Source: Paraburkholderia largidicola (GTDB taxonomy: Bacteria > Pseudomonadota > Gammaproteobacteria > Burkholderiales > Burkholderiaceae). From it: a stretch of 64,000 nt of DNA. Below are positions 18,151-27,220 of the stretch, piece after piece. The DNA lies in NCBI RefSeq assembly GCF_013426895.1, contig NZ_AP023174.1, positions 3,472,001 through 3,536,000 on the forward strand, written 5' to 3'. Under the pieces are notes generated by a model, which worked only from the letters and a program-made list of their open reading frames with translations, searched no databases and had not been told where the DNA came from. The number at the start of each line of letters is the position of its first letter. Position 1 is the first letter of the stretch. The position numbers were made by a program, and so were the translations under genes.

Positions 18151-21100
18151 TCACCTTTCCTGTTTGGCGGTTGTCCTTTTTGTGCGTGGCTTCGTTGAAG
18201 GAGCAGTCGTTGCCGCTGCGGGAATGGGTTCGAACAGCGCCGCAAGATCATCTTCGGAGAACTTGACGGCGCCCGCACCATCCTCAGAAAGAATAGCGTC
18301 TGCCAGCGCCGCCTTCCGCCCCTGCATCGCGACGATTTTCTCTTCCACGCTGCCTGCCGTGATCAGCTTGTAGACGAACACGGGCCGATCCTGTCCGAGA
18401 CGATGTGCGCGATCAGTGGCCTGGTTCTCGGCGGCGGGGTTCCACCACGGGTCGTAGTGAATCACCGTATCGGCAGCCGTCAGGTTCAGGCCGACGCCGC
18501 CCGCCTTCAGGCTGATCAGGAACAGCGGAACTTCACCCTTTGTGAAGCGCTTGACGGGCGTGACCCGGTTGGTGGTCTCGCCCGTCAGCATCACGTACGG
18601 AATCTGCGCCTCGTCGAGTGCAGCAGCGATCAGGTCCAGCATGCCTGTGAACTGGGAGAACAGCAGGATACGGCGGCCTTCCTCTATCAGTTCGGGCAAC
18701 ATATCCAGCAGGAGTTCCAGTTTGGCCGACTCCCGGATGCGCGCGCTCTGAGCGTTCTTGACAAGCCGCGGATCGCAGCACACCTGGCGCAGCTTGAGCA
18801 GCGCCTCGAGTACGACGATATGACTGCGTGCAAGCCCCTTCTCGGCGACGGCTGCCCGGACTTTTTCCTGCATCGCCGAGCGGACGGTTTCATAGAGGTC
18901 GCGCTGCGCGCCCTCGAGCTCGATCGTGCGAACGATGGTCGTTTTCGGCGGCAGCTCGGTCGCCACTTCGTCCTTGCGCCGACGCAGCATGAACGGGCGG
19001 ATGCGTCGCGCGAGCAGCTCGCGCCGCGTCGTGTCGCCGCCCTTTTCGATCGGCGTGCGCCAGCGCCGCGTAAAGTCCTGTCGCGTGCCGAGAAAGCCGG
19101 GCAGCAGGAAATCGAATTGCGCCCACAGCTCACCGAGGTGATTCTCGAGCGGCGTGCCCGTCAGGCACAGCCGATGCGTCGCCTGTAGTTCGCGAATCGT
19201 GGCGGCGGCCTTGGTGGCGGCGTTCTTCACGTACTGCGCTTCGTCCAGGATCAGCAGGTGGTAGCTGTGTTGAGCGAGCACCGCCTGGTCGCGCCACAGC
19301 AGCGCATACGTGGTGAGGATCAGGTCGTAGCGGCCGATTTCATCGAAACGCTCATGACGCTGCGGCCCGTGCAAGTCGAGCACGCGCAGGTCCGGCGTGA
19401 ACCGCCGCGCTTCCTCGGTCCAGTTATGCATCAGCGTGGTGGGCACGACGATCAGCGCGGGACGGTCGAGTCTGCCCGCTTCCTTTTCAGCGAGGATGTG
19501 GGCCAGCGTCTGGACGGTTTTGCCCAGGCCCATGTCGTCGGCAAGCACGCCTGCGAGGTTTTGTTCACGCAGAAACTGCATCCAGCTGAGACCTTGCCGC
19601 TGGTAAGTGCGCAGTTCCGCGCGCAGCCCACGCGGCACGGGCGTTTCGCCCACGCCGGGTCCGGCGACCAGACGCTGGGCGAGCTGCCGGACCGAATCGT
19701 CGCCGTGAAACTGCCAGCGCCCGCTCTTGTCCAGTGCGTCGAACCGCGCCGCGTCCCATTTCGAGATGCGCACCTTTCCCTCGCCAAAGAAATCAAAGAG
19801 GTCGATCAGTACGCGCACCACGGGCTTCAGGCGCTCAGCGGGTAGATGCAGGCGCTCGTTGCGGTCGGTCACGAGCTGTACGTATTCATCGTCGCCGATC
19901 TCATCGAGCCGGCCCAGCAGCCATCTTCGATCGCGCCGGAACAGGTCCGTCAGCAAAGGTTCGAGCCGCACGGTCCGACCGTTGACGGAGACACCCATTT
20001 CGACGTCGAACCAGCCGTCGCCGGTCTCGCGGAGATCTCCTTCGATGGTGTCGATCTCGATGACATTGAAGCGAAAGGTATCGCTCATCGTCACCTGCCA
20101 GCCCTTCTCGCGCAGTGTCGGCAGATCGCGTGTGACAAAGGCGAGCCAATCGCCGGCGTTCTCCGGCGCCAGCATGTGTTCAGGAAACGGGCGCGGGCCA
20201 TACGCGTGCCGGGTCGAAAACTTCTTGAGGCCGACCTTGCCCAGTTCCTTTATGCGCCTCTCTTCGGCGTCGTGCTGACGCGTGATCTGGACGGCATCAC
20301 CCTTTGAATCGCGTACGAGCGTGGTGTCGCTATAGGCGTCGACGCTTTCGCCCGCGTAGTCGAACTTGACGGTCGCGAAATCCACCGCATTGGACGACGA
20401 GGCGCTTCCATATGTCGGCCGCGTATCGAACGACAGCACGGGAACTGGCGTCGCGTCGATGACGCGTAGGGCGGCCCGATCATGCGCAGGTGGCAGTGGC
20501 AAATCTGGCGCTACCTCACGCAACACCTTGCCGACGAGGACGGCCTCTTCGGGCGTGACGGGCGGCATCGACAGATACTCGCTGAGCTGGTCGGCCGGCC
20601 ACGGCACATCAACGATTCCAGCTTCCCCCGTTTGCGCATCGACATACCAGCAGGGCTGCGTGGTCGTCATGAGCATCGTCGCGGGCGGCTCGGTCTGAAG
20701 TACGGGGCGCACGCTCGTATCCGCCTGCGTGCGCCATTCGATCTGGCCGCGACGCGATGCGCCGGAACGCAGCGCGCGAGTCTCTCCAGACTGAACGATA
20801 CGGGTGGTCAGCGAAACAAATGCCCGGCCGGTCGCGAGGACCTTTTCCATGGTCTCGGCGCCCGCGGCGCCATCGAGCTTGTAGGTTCCCACGTAGCCGC
20901 GCGAAGGGCCCAACCACAACCGGCGCAAGATCGCCAGGTCGTCCGAGGTCACGAACTTCGGCGGTTGAACCAGCGCCTTCTCCACGTTATACCAGGGATC
21001 GTCGAGTTTCTGGATCAAGCCGTCCACATTCGTGCGGGTCTTGTAGAGACTGACGGCCGGATATCCCATGAACGATTCCGAAATCACGTAGGCGAGCACC

Positions 21101-21495
21101 TGCGTCGATCTCGGGGACTTTCCGCCGGTGCCCGCTGCGGACGGTGCGTGTTTCACCCGGAAGCCCTCGACCCACTTGAGCACTTCCGGGCGCACGCCGC
21201 TGGCCGGCAGCTTCTGGTGGTGCGGAAGGGCGGCGATCAACAAGGCCGCGACGTGCTTGCAATTGAATCCGACGGGGCACGAACATTGGCCCTCTATCCA
21301 GTCCGATGCGCTGCGCTCGAAGAATTGCACTCGCACGTCATAGGGCTTTGAACGACTACCCTGCACCAGACCGGCCAGGATTTTGCTGCTCACCCAGCGC
21401 ACCTCAGAGACGGCATTCAGATAGTCGCGCGCCTTGGCTCTCGTGTGCGAACTTAGCCACAGGTTAACTTGATTGCGATCGTAGGAGACGGACAT
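18151..21495 (-). CDS. SWIM zinc-finger SNF2-family helicase
   Basis: The 1114-residue protein combines an N-terminal SWIM zinc finger (Cys71-x-Cys73 ... Cys79-x-His81) with a C-terminal SNF2/Swi2 ATPase. Walker A is ADDMGLGKT near residue 655, motif II is LILDEAQYVKN, motif III LTGTPLENHLGELW, and the helicase C-terminal motifs include LKAGGVGLNLT and ATDRAHRLGQ. Such proteins are predicted DNA translocases that remodel protein-DNA complexes; the bacterial SWIM-SNF2 class has no settled role. It is last in a leftward series after cca, with a 70-bp gap. Confidence 0.93.
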   Translation of the reverse strand: MSVSYDRNQVNLWLSSHTRAKARDYLNAVSEVRWVSSKILAGLVQGSRSKPYDVRVQFFERSASDWIEGQCSCPVGFNCKHVAALLIAALPHHQKLPASGVRPEVLKWVEGFRVKHAPSAAGTGGKSPRSTQVLAYVISESFMGYPAVSLYKTRTNVDGLIQKLDDPWYNVEKALVQPPKFVTSDDLAILRRLWLGPSRGYVGTYKLDGAAGAETMEKVLATGRAFVSLTTRIVQSGETRALRSGASRRGQIEWRTQADTSVRPVLQTEPPATMLMTTTQPCWYVDAQTGEAGIVDVPWPADQLSEYLSMPPVTPEEAVLVGKVLREVAPDLPLPPAHDRAALRVIDATPVPVLSFDTRPTYGSASSSNAVDFATVKFDYAGESVDAYSDTTLVRDSKGDAVQITRQHDAEERRIKELGKVGLKKFSTRHAYGPRPFPEHMLAPENAGDWLAFVTRDLPTLREKGWQVTMSDTFRFNVIEIDTIEGDLRETGDGWFDVEMGVSVNGRTVRLEPLLTDLFRRDRRWLLGRLDEIGDDEYVQLVTDRNERLHLPAERLKPVVRVLIDLFDFFGEGKVRISKWDAARFDALDKSGRWQFHGDDSVRQLAQRLVAGPGVGETPVPRGLRAELRTYQRQGLSWMQFLREQNLAGVLADDMGLGKTVQTLAHILAEKEAGRLDRPALIVVPTTLMHNWTEEARRFTPDLRVLDLHGPQRHERFDEIGRYDLILTTYALLWRDQAVLAQHSYHLLILDEAQYVKNAATKAAATIRELQATHRLCLTGTPLENHLGELWAQFDFLLPGFLGTRQDFTRRWRTPIEKGGDTTRRELLARRIRPFMLRRRKDEVATELPPKTTIVRTIELEGAQRDLYETVRSAMQEKVRAAVAEKGLARSHIVVLEALLKLRQVCCDPRLVKNAQSARIRESAKLELLLDMLPELIEEGRRILLFSQFTGMLDLIAAALDEAQIPYVMLTGETTNRVTPVKRFTKGEVPLFLISLKAGGVGLNLTAADTVIHYDPWWNPAAENQATDRAHRLGQDRPVFVYKLITAGSVEEKIVAMQGRKAALADAILSEDGAGAVKFSEDDLAALFEPIPAAATTAPSTKPRTKRTTAKQER

Positions 21496-21565
21496 CAGAC
21501 AGGGGCGGTCGTGAACCGGTGAATTTCGTGAGTAGGTTGCATGTGTCCCGGGTGACCGCGTGCGA

Positions 21566-22813
21566 TCAGTCCGGCGCCGTTTCGCTCAGCGCCTGCGCGA
21601 CCGCCCGAACACGCTCGCGATGCACGGCATCCTTGATCTTCGCCGGATCGCTTTCGTAGGCTTTCGCGACCGCGCCGGCATCGACGGCACGCGCAGCGAC
21701 CAAAGCCACGCGCAGACGCTCCGCCTGCGGATAGGCTTTCGCTTCGAAGCCAAGACGGCCGCGCGCATCGGCCTCGCAGGCCTGCAACGCTTCGGCAAAA
21801 CGCGCCGGCTTGCGTAGCGCGTCGCTGCGCTCGAACAGCCGCACGATGCCCGCCGCCTTCGTCTCCATCACGCGATGAATATTGCCGTGCTCGCGCGCCA
21901 CCAGCAGCGCGAGATCGCGGCATTCGTTCGGCACACGCAGACGTTCGCACAGTGGCTTCAGCAGATCGACACTGCGCCCTTCGTGGCCGATATGACGCGG
22001 CAATACGTCTTCGGGCGTGGTCGCCTTGCCGAGATCGTGCGTCAGCGCGGCGAACCGCACCGCGAGCGCATAGTTCTGCGCGGCGGCATGATCGACGACC
22101 ATCATCACGTGCACGCCCGTATCCACTTCCGGGTGATAGTCGGCGCGCTGCGGCACGCCGTAGAGCGCATCGATCTCCGGCAGAATCCGCCCGAGCGCCC
22201 CGCATTCGCGCAGCACGTCGAACATCCGCGACGGTTTCTTCTCCATCAGTCCGCGCGACAGTTCCTGCCACACACGCTCGGGTACGAGCGCATCCACTTC
22301 GCCCGCTTCGACCATCTTGCGCATCAGCGCCAATGTGTCGGGCGCGACAGCGAAATCCGTGAAGCGCGCAGAGAAACGCGCGACGCGCAGAATGCGCACC
22401 GGGTCTTCGAGAAACGCATCGCTGACATGCCGGAACACGCGGTGCTGCAGATCGTCCTCCCCGTTGAACGGATCGATCACGGGACCGATCAGCTCGCCGT
22501 CCGGCGTGACTTCGCGCGCCATTGCATTGACCGTGAGATCGCGCCGCGCGAGGTCTTCTTCGAGCGTCACATCGGGCGCATAGAAAAACTGGAAACCGTG
22601 ATAACCCGCCGACGTTTTGCGTTCGGTCCGCGCAAGCGCGTATTCCTCATGCGTGTCGGGATGCAGAAAAACCGGAAAGTCCTTGCCGACGGGGCGAAAG
22701 CCCTTGGCGACCATCTGCTCTGGCGTGGCGCCGACCACGACGTAATCGCGGTCTTGCACGGGCATCCCGAGCAGCTCATCGCGGATCGCACCGCCTACTG
22801 CGTAGATATTCAT
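21566..22813 (-). CDS. cca: Multifunctional CCA tRNA nucleotidyltransferase
   Basis: This 415-residue enzyme adds or repairs the 3'-CCA of tRNAs. The start MNIYAVGGAIRDELLG is the canonical N-terminus; longer upstream readings are out-of-frame shadow of gst. The core shows DYVVVG and the DLARRDLTVNAMA motif, and an HD domain (LTHDLGKATT) gives the bacterial phosphatase/phosphodiesterase half. Its ATG overlaps the gst stop in an ATGA, implying translational coupling. Confidence 0.96.
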   Translation of the reverse strand: MNIYAVGGAIRDELLGMPVQDRDYVVVGATPEQMVAKGFRPVGKDFPVFLHPDTHEEYALARTERKTSAGYHGFQFFYAPDVTLEEDLARRDLTVNAMAREVTPDGELIGPVIDPFNGEDDLQHRVFRHVSDAFLEDPVRILRVARFSARFTDFAVAPDTLALMRKMVEAGEVDALVPERVWQELSRGLMEKKPSRMFDVLRECGALGRILPEIDALYGVPQRADYHPEVDTGVHVMMVVDHAAAQNYALAVRFAALTHDLGKATTPEDVLPRHIGHEGRSVDLLKPLCERLRVPNECRDLALLVAREHGNIHRVMETKAAGIVRLFERSDALRKPARFAEALQACEADARGRLGFEAKAYPQAERLRVALVAARAVDAGAVAKAYESDPAKIKDAVHRERVRAVAQALSETAPD

Positions 22814-23457
22814 GCGCAGGTGTCTTGATAGGGGATGCGATGTGTCTCTTGCAGCGCCTCGTCGATCCACGCCTTGACCGCGGGCTGTGCCGTCACGCGG
22901 CGCGAATAGGCAAGCGCCGCTTCCGATAGTTTCGGTTGCCAGGTATTGAAGCGCATTACGACGGGCGCATACATCGCATCGGCAATCGTGAACTCGCCGA
23001 ACAGGAACGGGCCGCCGTATGCGTCCAGGCACTCGCGCCATATCGTGTCGATGCGCTCGATGTCGGCCAGGGCTTCCGGTGTCGCGCCCTTGCCCGGGAA
23101 CGACGCGCGAATGTTCATCCACATGTTGTTGCGCAGCGCGCCGAAACCGGAGTGCATCTCGGCGCTGACGCTGCGCGCACGGCCCCGCGCCACGGCGTCG
23201 CGCGGCCACATTGCATGTTGCGGATAGCGTTCGGCGAGCGTCTCGCAGATCGCGAGCGAATCCCAGACGGTGACGCCGTCGTCGGCAATCAGACACGGCA
23301 CTTTACCGGACGGCGAATGCTCGAGAATCGAGGCTTTGGTCTGCGGCTCGTTCAGCAAAACCATCACCTCTTCAAATGCAATGCCGAAATGCTTGAGCAC
23401 TAGCCACGGCCGCATCGACCACGACGAATAGTTCTTGTCACCGATAACGAGTTTCAT
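22810..23457 (-). CDS. Glutathione S-transferase family protein
   Basis: The 215-residue protein starts with the thioredoxin-like domain (KLVIGDKNYSSWSMRPWLVL), has the SGKVPCLIADD stretch around the cis-proline, and a helical C-terminal domain. Ser residues near position 11-13 could activate glutathione. It is cytosolic, probably conjugating or reducing electrophiles, but the substrate is unknown. It sits between the NDUFA9-like gene and cca and overlaps cca by 4 bp. Confidence 0.92.
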   Translation of the reverse strand: MKLVIGDKNYSSWSMRPWLVLKHFGIAFEEVMVLLNEPQTKASILEHSPSGKVPCLIADDGVTVWDSLAICETLAERYPQHAMWPRDAVARGRARSVSAEMHSGFGALRNNMWMNIRASFPGKGATPEALADIERIDTIWRECLDAYGGPFLFGEFTIADAMYAPVVMRFNTWQPKLSEAALAYSRRVTAQPAVKAWIDEALQETHRIPYQDTCA

Positions 23458-23491
23458 GCTTCGCCAGAAAGTGGAATGAACGATAAAAAGT

Positions 23492-24448
23492 TTAGCGGCC
23501 TGCGCTCGCGCGAAACGCGTTGAAGCGCGAGCGGAACGACGAACCCGTCAGATACACGGGCGCGATCGTTTCGATGCTGGCCGGTTCGATATCGAGCTCG
23601 GGCGCGAGCGGCGCGCTCAGCACGGCGTCGATTTTCATCGAATCGAGATTGTCGCGCGAAATCACGGGTTCGCCGGGCGCCAGCTCGAACGACAGCGCCT
23701 GCAAACGCGCCAGCGAATCCGGCAAGCGGATGATGCGCGCATGCTTGCCAATCACGTCGCCGCAATACTCGACGAGCGCCTCGAGCGTGTACACCGACGG
23801 CCCGCCAAGCTCGTACGTGCGGCCCGTCGATGCATCGAGATCCAGCACGTTGACGATCGCCTTGGCGACATCGCCGACAAAGATCGGCTGAAAGCGGGCG
23901 TTGGGTTTCGCGAGCGGAATCACCGGGAACATGCGCTGCAGGAACGCGAACTTGTTGAGGAATGCGTCTTCGGGACCGAACACGACGGACGGACGAAAGA
24001 TGGTCGAAGCCAGCATCGACGATGCATGCACCGCGCGCTCACCGTCGCCCTTCGAGCGCAGATACATGCTCGGACCGCGCGGGTCGGCGCCGATCGCGCT
24101 CATGTGAATCAGCCGGTGGACGCCCTTGCCTTCGCACGCGGAGACGATCTTCGTCGGCAGTTCGACATGGGCTTTGGCGAACTCGGGCCCATACGGGTCG
24201 CCGCGATGACCGTGCAATACGCCCACGAGATTGACGACGGCATCCGCGCCCTCGACGAAACGCGCAAGCTGGATCGGATCGAACACATCCGTTTCGATCA
24301 CGTCGATGGGAAGCAGCGTGAGATGCCGCGCGTTATAGCGGCGGCGGGTGGCAATGCGTACCGTCTTGCCGAGTTCGACGAGCGCGTTGACGAGATGACT
24401 GCCAATGAACCCGGAACCGCCGACGACTGCGATGGTTTGATGTCGCAT
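23492..24448 (-). CDS. NDUFA9-like complex I NAD(P)-binding protein
   Basis: The 318-residue protein is an atypical extended SDR with a Rossmann motif VVGGSGFIGSHLVNAL near the N-terminus and the family sequence VNLVGVLHG. ATG 24448 is chosen because GGGAG precedes it. In mitochondria NDUFA9 stabilises complex I; bacterial homologues may be complex I-associated or act as quinone or lipid-related reductases. Only 34 bp separate it from gst downstream. Confidence 0.85.
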   Translation of the reverse strand: MRHQTIAVVGGSGFIGSHLVNALVELGKTVRIATRRRYNARHLTLLPIDVIETDVFDPIQLARFVEGADAVVNLVGVLHGHRGDPYGPEFAKAHVELPTKIVSACEGKGVHRLIHMSAIGADPRGPSMYLRSKGDGERAVHASSMLASTIFRPSVVFGPEDAFLNKFAFLQRMFPVIPLAKPNARFQPIFVGDVAKAIVNVLDLDASTGRTYELGGPSVYTLEALVEYCGDVIGKHARIIRLPDSLARLQALSFELAPGEPVISRDNLDSMKIDAVLSAPLAPELDIEPASIETIAPVYLTGSSFRSRFNAFRASAGR

Positions 24449-24494
24449 TTTTCGACTCCCTGATGGAAGCCGCGGCAACGGCTGAGGTTCGAAC

Positions 24495-24526
24495 GCCGCC
24501 GCGAGCGTGACGTGTCACGCGGCGGC
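24495..24526 (-). terminator. GC-rich hairpin between slt and the NDUFA9-like gene
   Basis: GCCGCCGCG (24495-24503) pairs with CGCGGCGGC (24518-24526). The interior can alternatively form GCGTGAC-GT-GTCACGC. It lies in the 91-bp gap after the slt stop and may partly terminate or stabilise the slt transcript. There is no T-run. Confidence 0.4.
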
Positions 24527-24539
24527 GGCAGGCGCATCG

Positions 24540-26513
24540 TTACTGCAACGGCTGGATATAACCCAGACGCGCCTTCAGCGATTGCGGACGGCCTTCGAAC
24601 AACGCTGCATAGTAGACCGTGTTGGACAGCACGTTCTTCACGTAGTCGCGCGTTTCCTGGAACGGAATGGCTTCCGCGAAAATCGCGCCTTCGACACCGC
24701 GCGGCAACGTTGAGCGCCAGTTGCGCGGACGGCCCGGACCTGCGTTGTAACCTGCCGTGGCGAGCACGGCGGACCCGTCGAACTCATTGTAGATCATCGA
24801 CAGATAGTTCGTGCCGAGCAGGATGTTGGTGTTGATGTCGTTCATCTGCGCGCGCGAAATCGTGCCGAGACCGATCTTCTTCGCCACCAGTTGCGCGGTG
24901 CCCGGCATCAGCTGCATCAGGCCGCTCGCGCCGACTTCCGAGCGCGCGTTCATGATGAAGCGCGACTCCTGGCGGATCAGACCATATGCCCATTCGACGT
25001 CGAGCCCGTTCGACTGGGCGTCGCGCTCGACGATATCGCGGAACGGCGACAGGTAGCGCAGCGAGAAATCGTGCTCGGTCTTCGTGCGGTCGGCCGTGTT
25101 CACGGCGCGGTCATACAGTTCGATACGGCGCGCGTATTCGGCGGTGGCGATCAACTGGCGGTCCGTCATGCTGCGCAGCGGCCAGTTCCATTCGCGGTTG
25201 CCTTCCAGACGCAGATTCAGCTGATAGAACTTCTGAGCAAGCGCGAAGCCCGGTGTGTTCCCCGCCTGTTCGACTTCGGCGTCCGTGACCGTGGTCTTGG
25301 GCGGCACGACGATCTTCTGGCCGAGTTCTTCCGCGGCAAGCTGGCCGTAGAAATTGAACTGCTGCGAGATCGACTCGAACTCCTGGTTCGCCGTGACGAC
25401 GTCGCCCGCCTGTTTCAAGGCACGCGCGTGCCAGTATGTCCACGCGGGCTGGCTGCGCAGCGCTGGCGGCATCTGTTCGACCGACCAGCGCACCATCGTC
25501 CAGTCGCCGTTGAGCAGCGCGAGGCGCGTGCGCCATTCGTATGCGGGATTCGACAGCGGCGCATTCGCCGACAGCCGGTACCAGTCGACGGCGCCCGGCA
25601 TCTGCTTGGCGGCCGCCTGATAGGCGATGGTGCCCCAGCCGATGGCGCGCTCGGGCGACGTCAGCGACGGTGCGACGGAACCGAAGGTCGCGGCGGCCAT
25701 GGCGGGATCGTTGCGGGCCATGCGCGTGATGGCGAGCAGCGCGAGCTGATGCGATTGCGGATCGGCGCCGACGCCGCGCGCGAGCAGAAGCGGCGGCGTG
25801 GTCGCGGCCTGGTCGAACAGCGTCGGATCAGGACGGGCGTTGCCCAGTGCGTCGACGAGCTTGGCGCCCGTGCCGGTCTGGTTCTGTTCGTACGCGAGGC
25901 GGATTTGCTGCCAGACGTCGTCGGTGGTGAACTGCTGGTTGATCGCCAGCGACGTGATCAGATCGACACAGCCGTCGCCATAATTGCGCGGATCGACGAG
26001 CAGTGCGCGCGCCGCATCGACGACGTTCTCACCTTTCGCCGCACGCGATTCGAGCGCGTAACACTTGACCTGCGTGTCGTCGTTCAGCACGAAGCGCGCG
26101 TATTGCTGGTCGAAGTTTTTCCAGTCGTGACGCGCGCCGAGCACGACGAGGTAGTCGTTGCGCATGCGGTCAGCGATGGCCTGGCCGTCGTAGCGTTGCA
26201 GGAACGACAGCACGGGCGCGTCGGGCGCGTCGATGCGCGGATGCCCAGAGCCGTCGAACAGCTGCGGCTTCAACTGGAAATATTCCAGATATGACGGCGC
26301 CGGATAGTCCGGAATCATTGCTGCGAGCTGCGCGGCGCGGCCTGCGTCGTTATTGCGCGCTGCCTCGCGCAATTGCACGAAAGTCTGGTCGTCGTTGGTG
26401 AGTTGGGAAAGCGGGATCGGCTTGACGGCGGAGGCCGTGCTGCACGCGACGAGTGCCGCCGCGGCGAGCGCCAGACTGGCCGCGCGATATACTCGGAAGA
26501 GGCGTTTGGACAT
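24540..26513 (-). CDS. slt: Lytic murein transglycosylase (Slt70-like lipoprotein)
   Basis: This 657-residue protein cleaves peptidoglycan between MurNAc and GlcNAc. The chosen start (MSKRLFRVYR) gives a lipoprotein signal with lipobox LVAC and Cys24 as lipidation site. A long alpha-helical U-domain follows. The SLT catalytic domain near residues 490-640 shows GLIRQESRF with the catalytic Glu, GASGLMQLMPGTA, and AGYNAGPGR. Its start is only 31 bp from that of the divergent 5-FTHF cyclo-ligase, so the promoters must overlap. Confidence 0.93.
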   Translation of the reverse strand: MSKRLFRVYRAASLALAAAALVACSTASAVKPIPLSQLTNDDQTFVQLREAARNNDAGRAAQLAAMIPDYPAPSYLEYFQLKPQLFDGSGHPRIDAPDAPVLSFLQRYDGQAIADRMRNDYLVVLGARHDWKNFDQQYARFVLNDDTQVKCYALESRAAKGENVVDAARALLVDPRNYGDGCVDLITSLAINQQFTTDDVWQQIRLAYEQNQTGTGAKLVDALGNARPDPTLFDQAATTPPLLLARGVGADPQSHQLALLAITRMARNDPAMAAATFGSVAPSLTSPERAIGWGTIAYQAAAKQMPGAVDWYRLSANAPLSNPAYEWRTRLALLNGDWTMVRWSVEQMPPALRSQPAWTYWHARALKQAGDVVTANQEFESISQQFNFYGQLAAEELGQKIVVPPKTTVTDAEVEQAGNTPGFALAQKFYQLNLRLEGNREWNWPLRSMTDRQLIATAEYARRIELYDRAVNTADRTKTEHDFSLRYLSPFRDIVERDAQSNGLDVEWAYGLIRQESRFIMNARSEVGASGLMQLMPGTAQLVAKKIGLGTISRAQMNDINTNILLGTNYLSMIYNEFDGSAVLATAGYNAGPGRPRNWRSTLPRGVEGAIFAEAIPFQETRDYVKNVLSNTVYYAALFEGRPQSLKARLGYIQPLQ

Positions 26514-26544
26514 CGTTATTTCTAGAGCGTTTCTGGAGCGCGAA

Positions 26545-27135
26545 TTGAACTCAAGCATAGCATGCAACCCCGGCGCGAAATCGAAAAAGGAACTGCGCGC
26601 AACGCTGCTGGAAGCACGTCTGCATGCGGCTCTCGATGCGGCGGGCAATGATGCGCTGAGGCGTCGGGTGCTGGATGTGTTATCGGTTTATTCGCCCGCA
26701 AGTGTAGGGTTGTACTGGCCTTTGTCAGGGGAGTTCGATATTCGATCTGTCATTGCCACGTGGCTCGATGGCGATAGTGCGCGGCGCGCGAGCCTTCCGG
26801 TGATTACTGGCCGGGATCGGCCGCTGGAGTTTCATGTCTGGTCGGCTGATATGCCCATGCGGGTCGGCGCGCATCGCATTCATGAGCCGACTTCCGGTGA
26901 CGTGATTACGCCTGATTTGCTGTTTGTGCCGTGTGTTGGGTTTGATGCCGATCGGTATCGGCTTGGATATGGCGGTGGGTACTACGATCGGACGCTCGCC
27001 GCGTTTCGCGAGGCGGGGAAAGTGCCTGTGACCGTCGGTGTCGCGTATGAGGTGTGCCGGGCTGGCACGCTGCAGCGTGAGGCGCACGATATTCCGCTCG
27101 ATGTTGTGGTTACTGAGGTTGCTTCCTATAGGTAA
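26545..27135 (+). CDS. 5-formyltetrahydrofolate cyclo-ligase
   Basis: The 196-residue enzyme converts 5-formyl-THF to 5,10-methenyl-THF with ATP. The N-terminal KSKKELRATLLEAR supplies basic nucleotide-binding residues, and LGYGGGYYDRTL is the hallmark motif. No in-frame ATG suits the N-terminus; TTG at 26545 is chosen because GGAG lies 7 bp upstream and the length is then normal. In some proteobacteria 6S RNA precedes this gene, but here the slt start leaves no room. Confidence 0.9.
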   Translation: MNSSIACNPGAKSKKELRATLLEARLHAALDAAGNDALRRRVLDVLSVYSPASVGLYWPLSGEFDIRSVIATWLDGDSARRASLPVITGRDRPLEFHVWSADMPMRVGAHRIHEPTSGDVITPDLLFVPCVGFDADRYRLGYGGGYYDRTLAAFREAGKVPVTVGVAYEVCRAGTLQREAHDIPLDVVVTEVASYR

Positions 27136-27167
27136 AGGTAGGGGTGGCTTGTAGGTTGTTGGTTTGC

Positions 27168-27213
27168 GTTTTCGCTGGCATCCGCGATTTGCCTTTTCGC
27201 TGGCATCCGCTAG
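27168..27213. repeat. Short tandem duplication at the left edge of the palindromic element
   Basis: TTTTCGCTGGCATCCGC occurs twice in a row about 24 bp apart. The same word, complemented, forms the right edge of the element near 27850. It looks like a duplicated end of the repeat. Confidence 0.6.
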
Positions 27214-27220
27214 ATGTTAT

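Noticed and set aside
22814..23296. N-terminal extension of cca over gst
   Set aside because: It is out-of-frame gst sequence; the canonical Cca N-terminus starts at 22813.
26514..26544. 6S RNA next to the 5-FTHF cyclo-ligase gene
   Set aside because: The association is common in proteobacteria, but only 31 bp separate the two start codons here.
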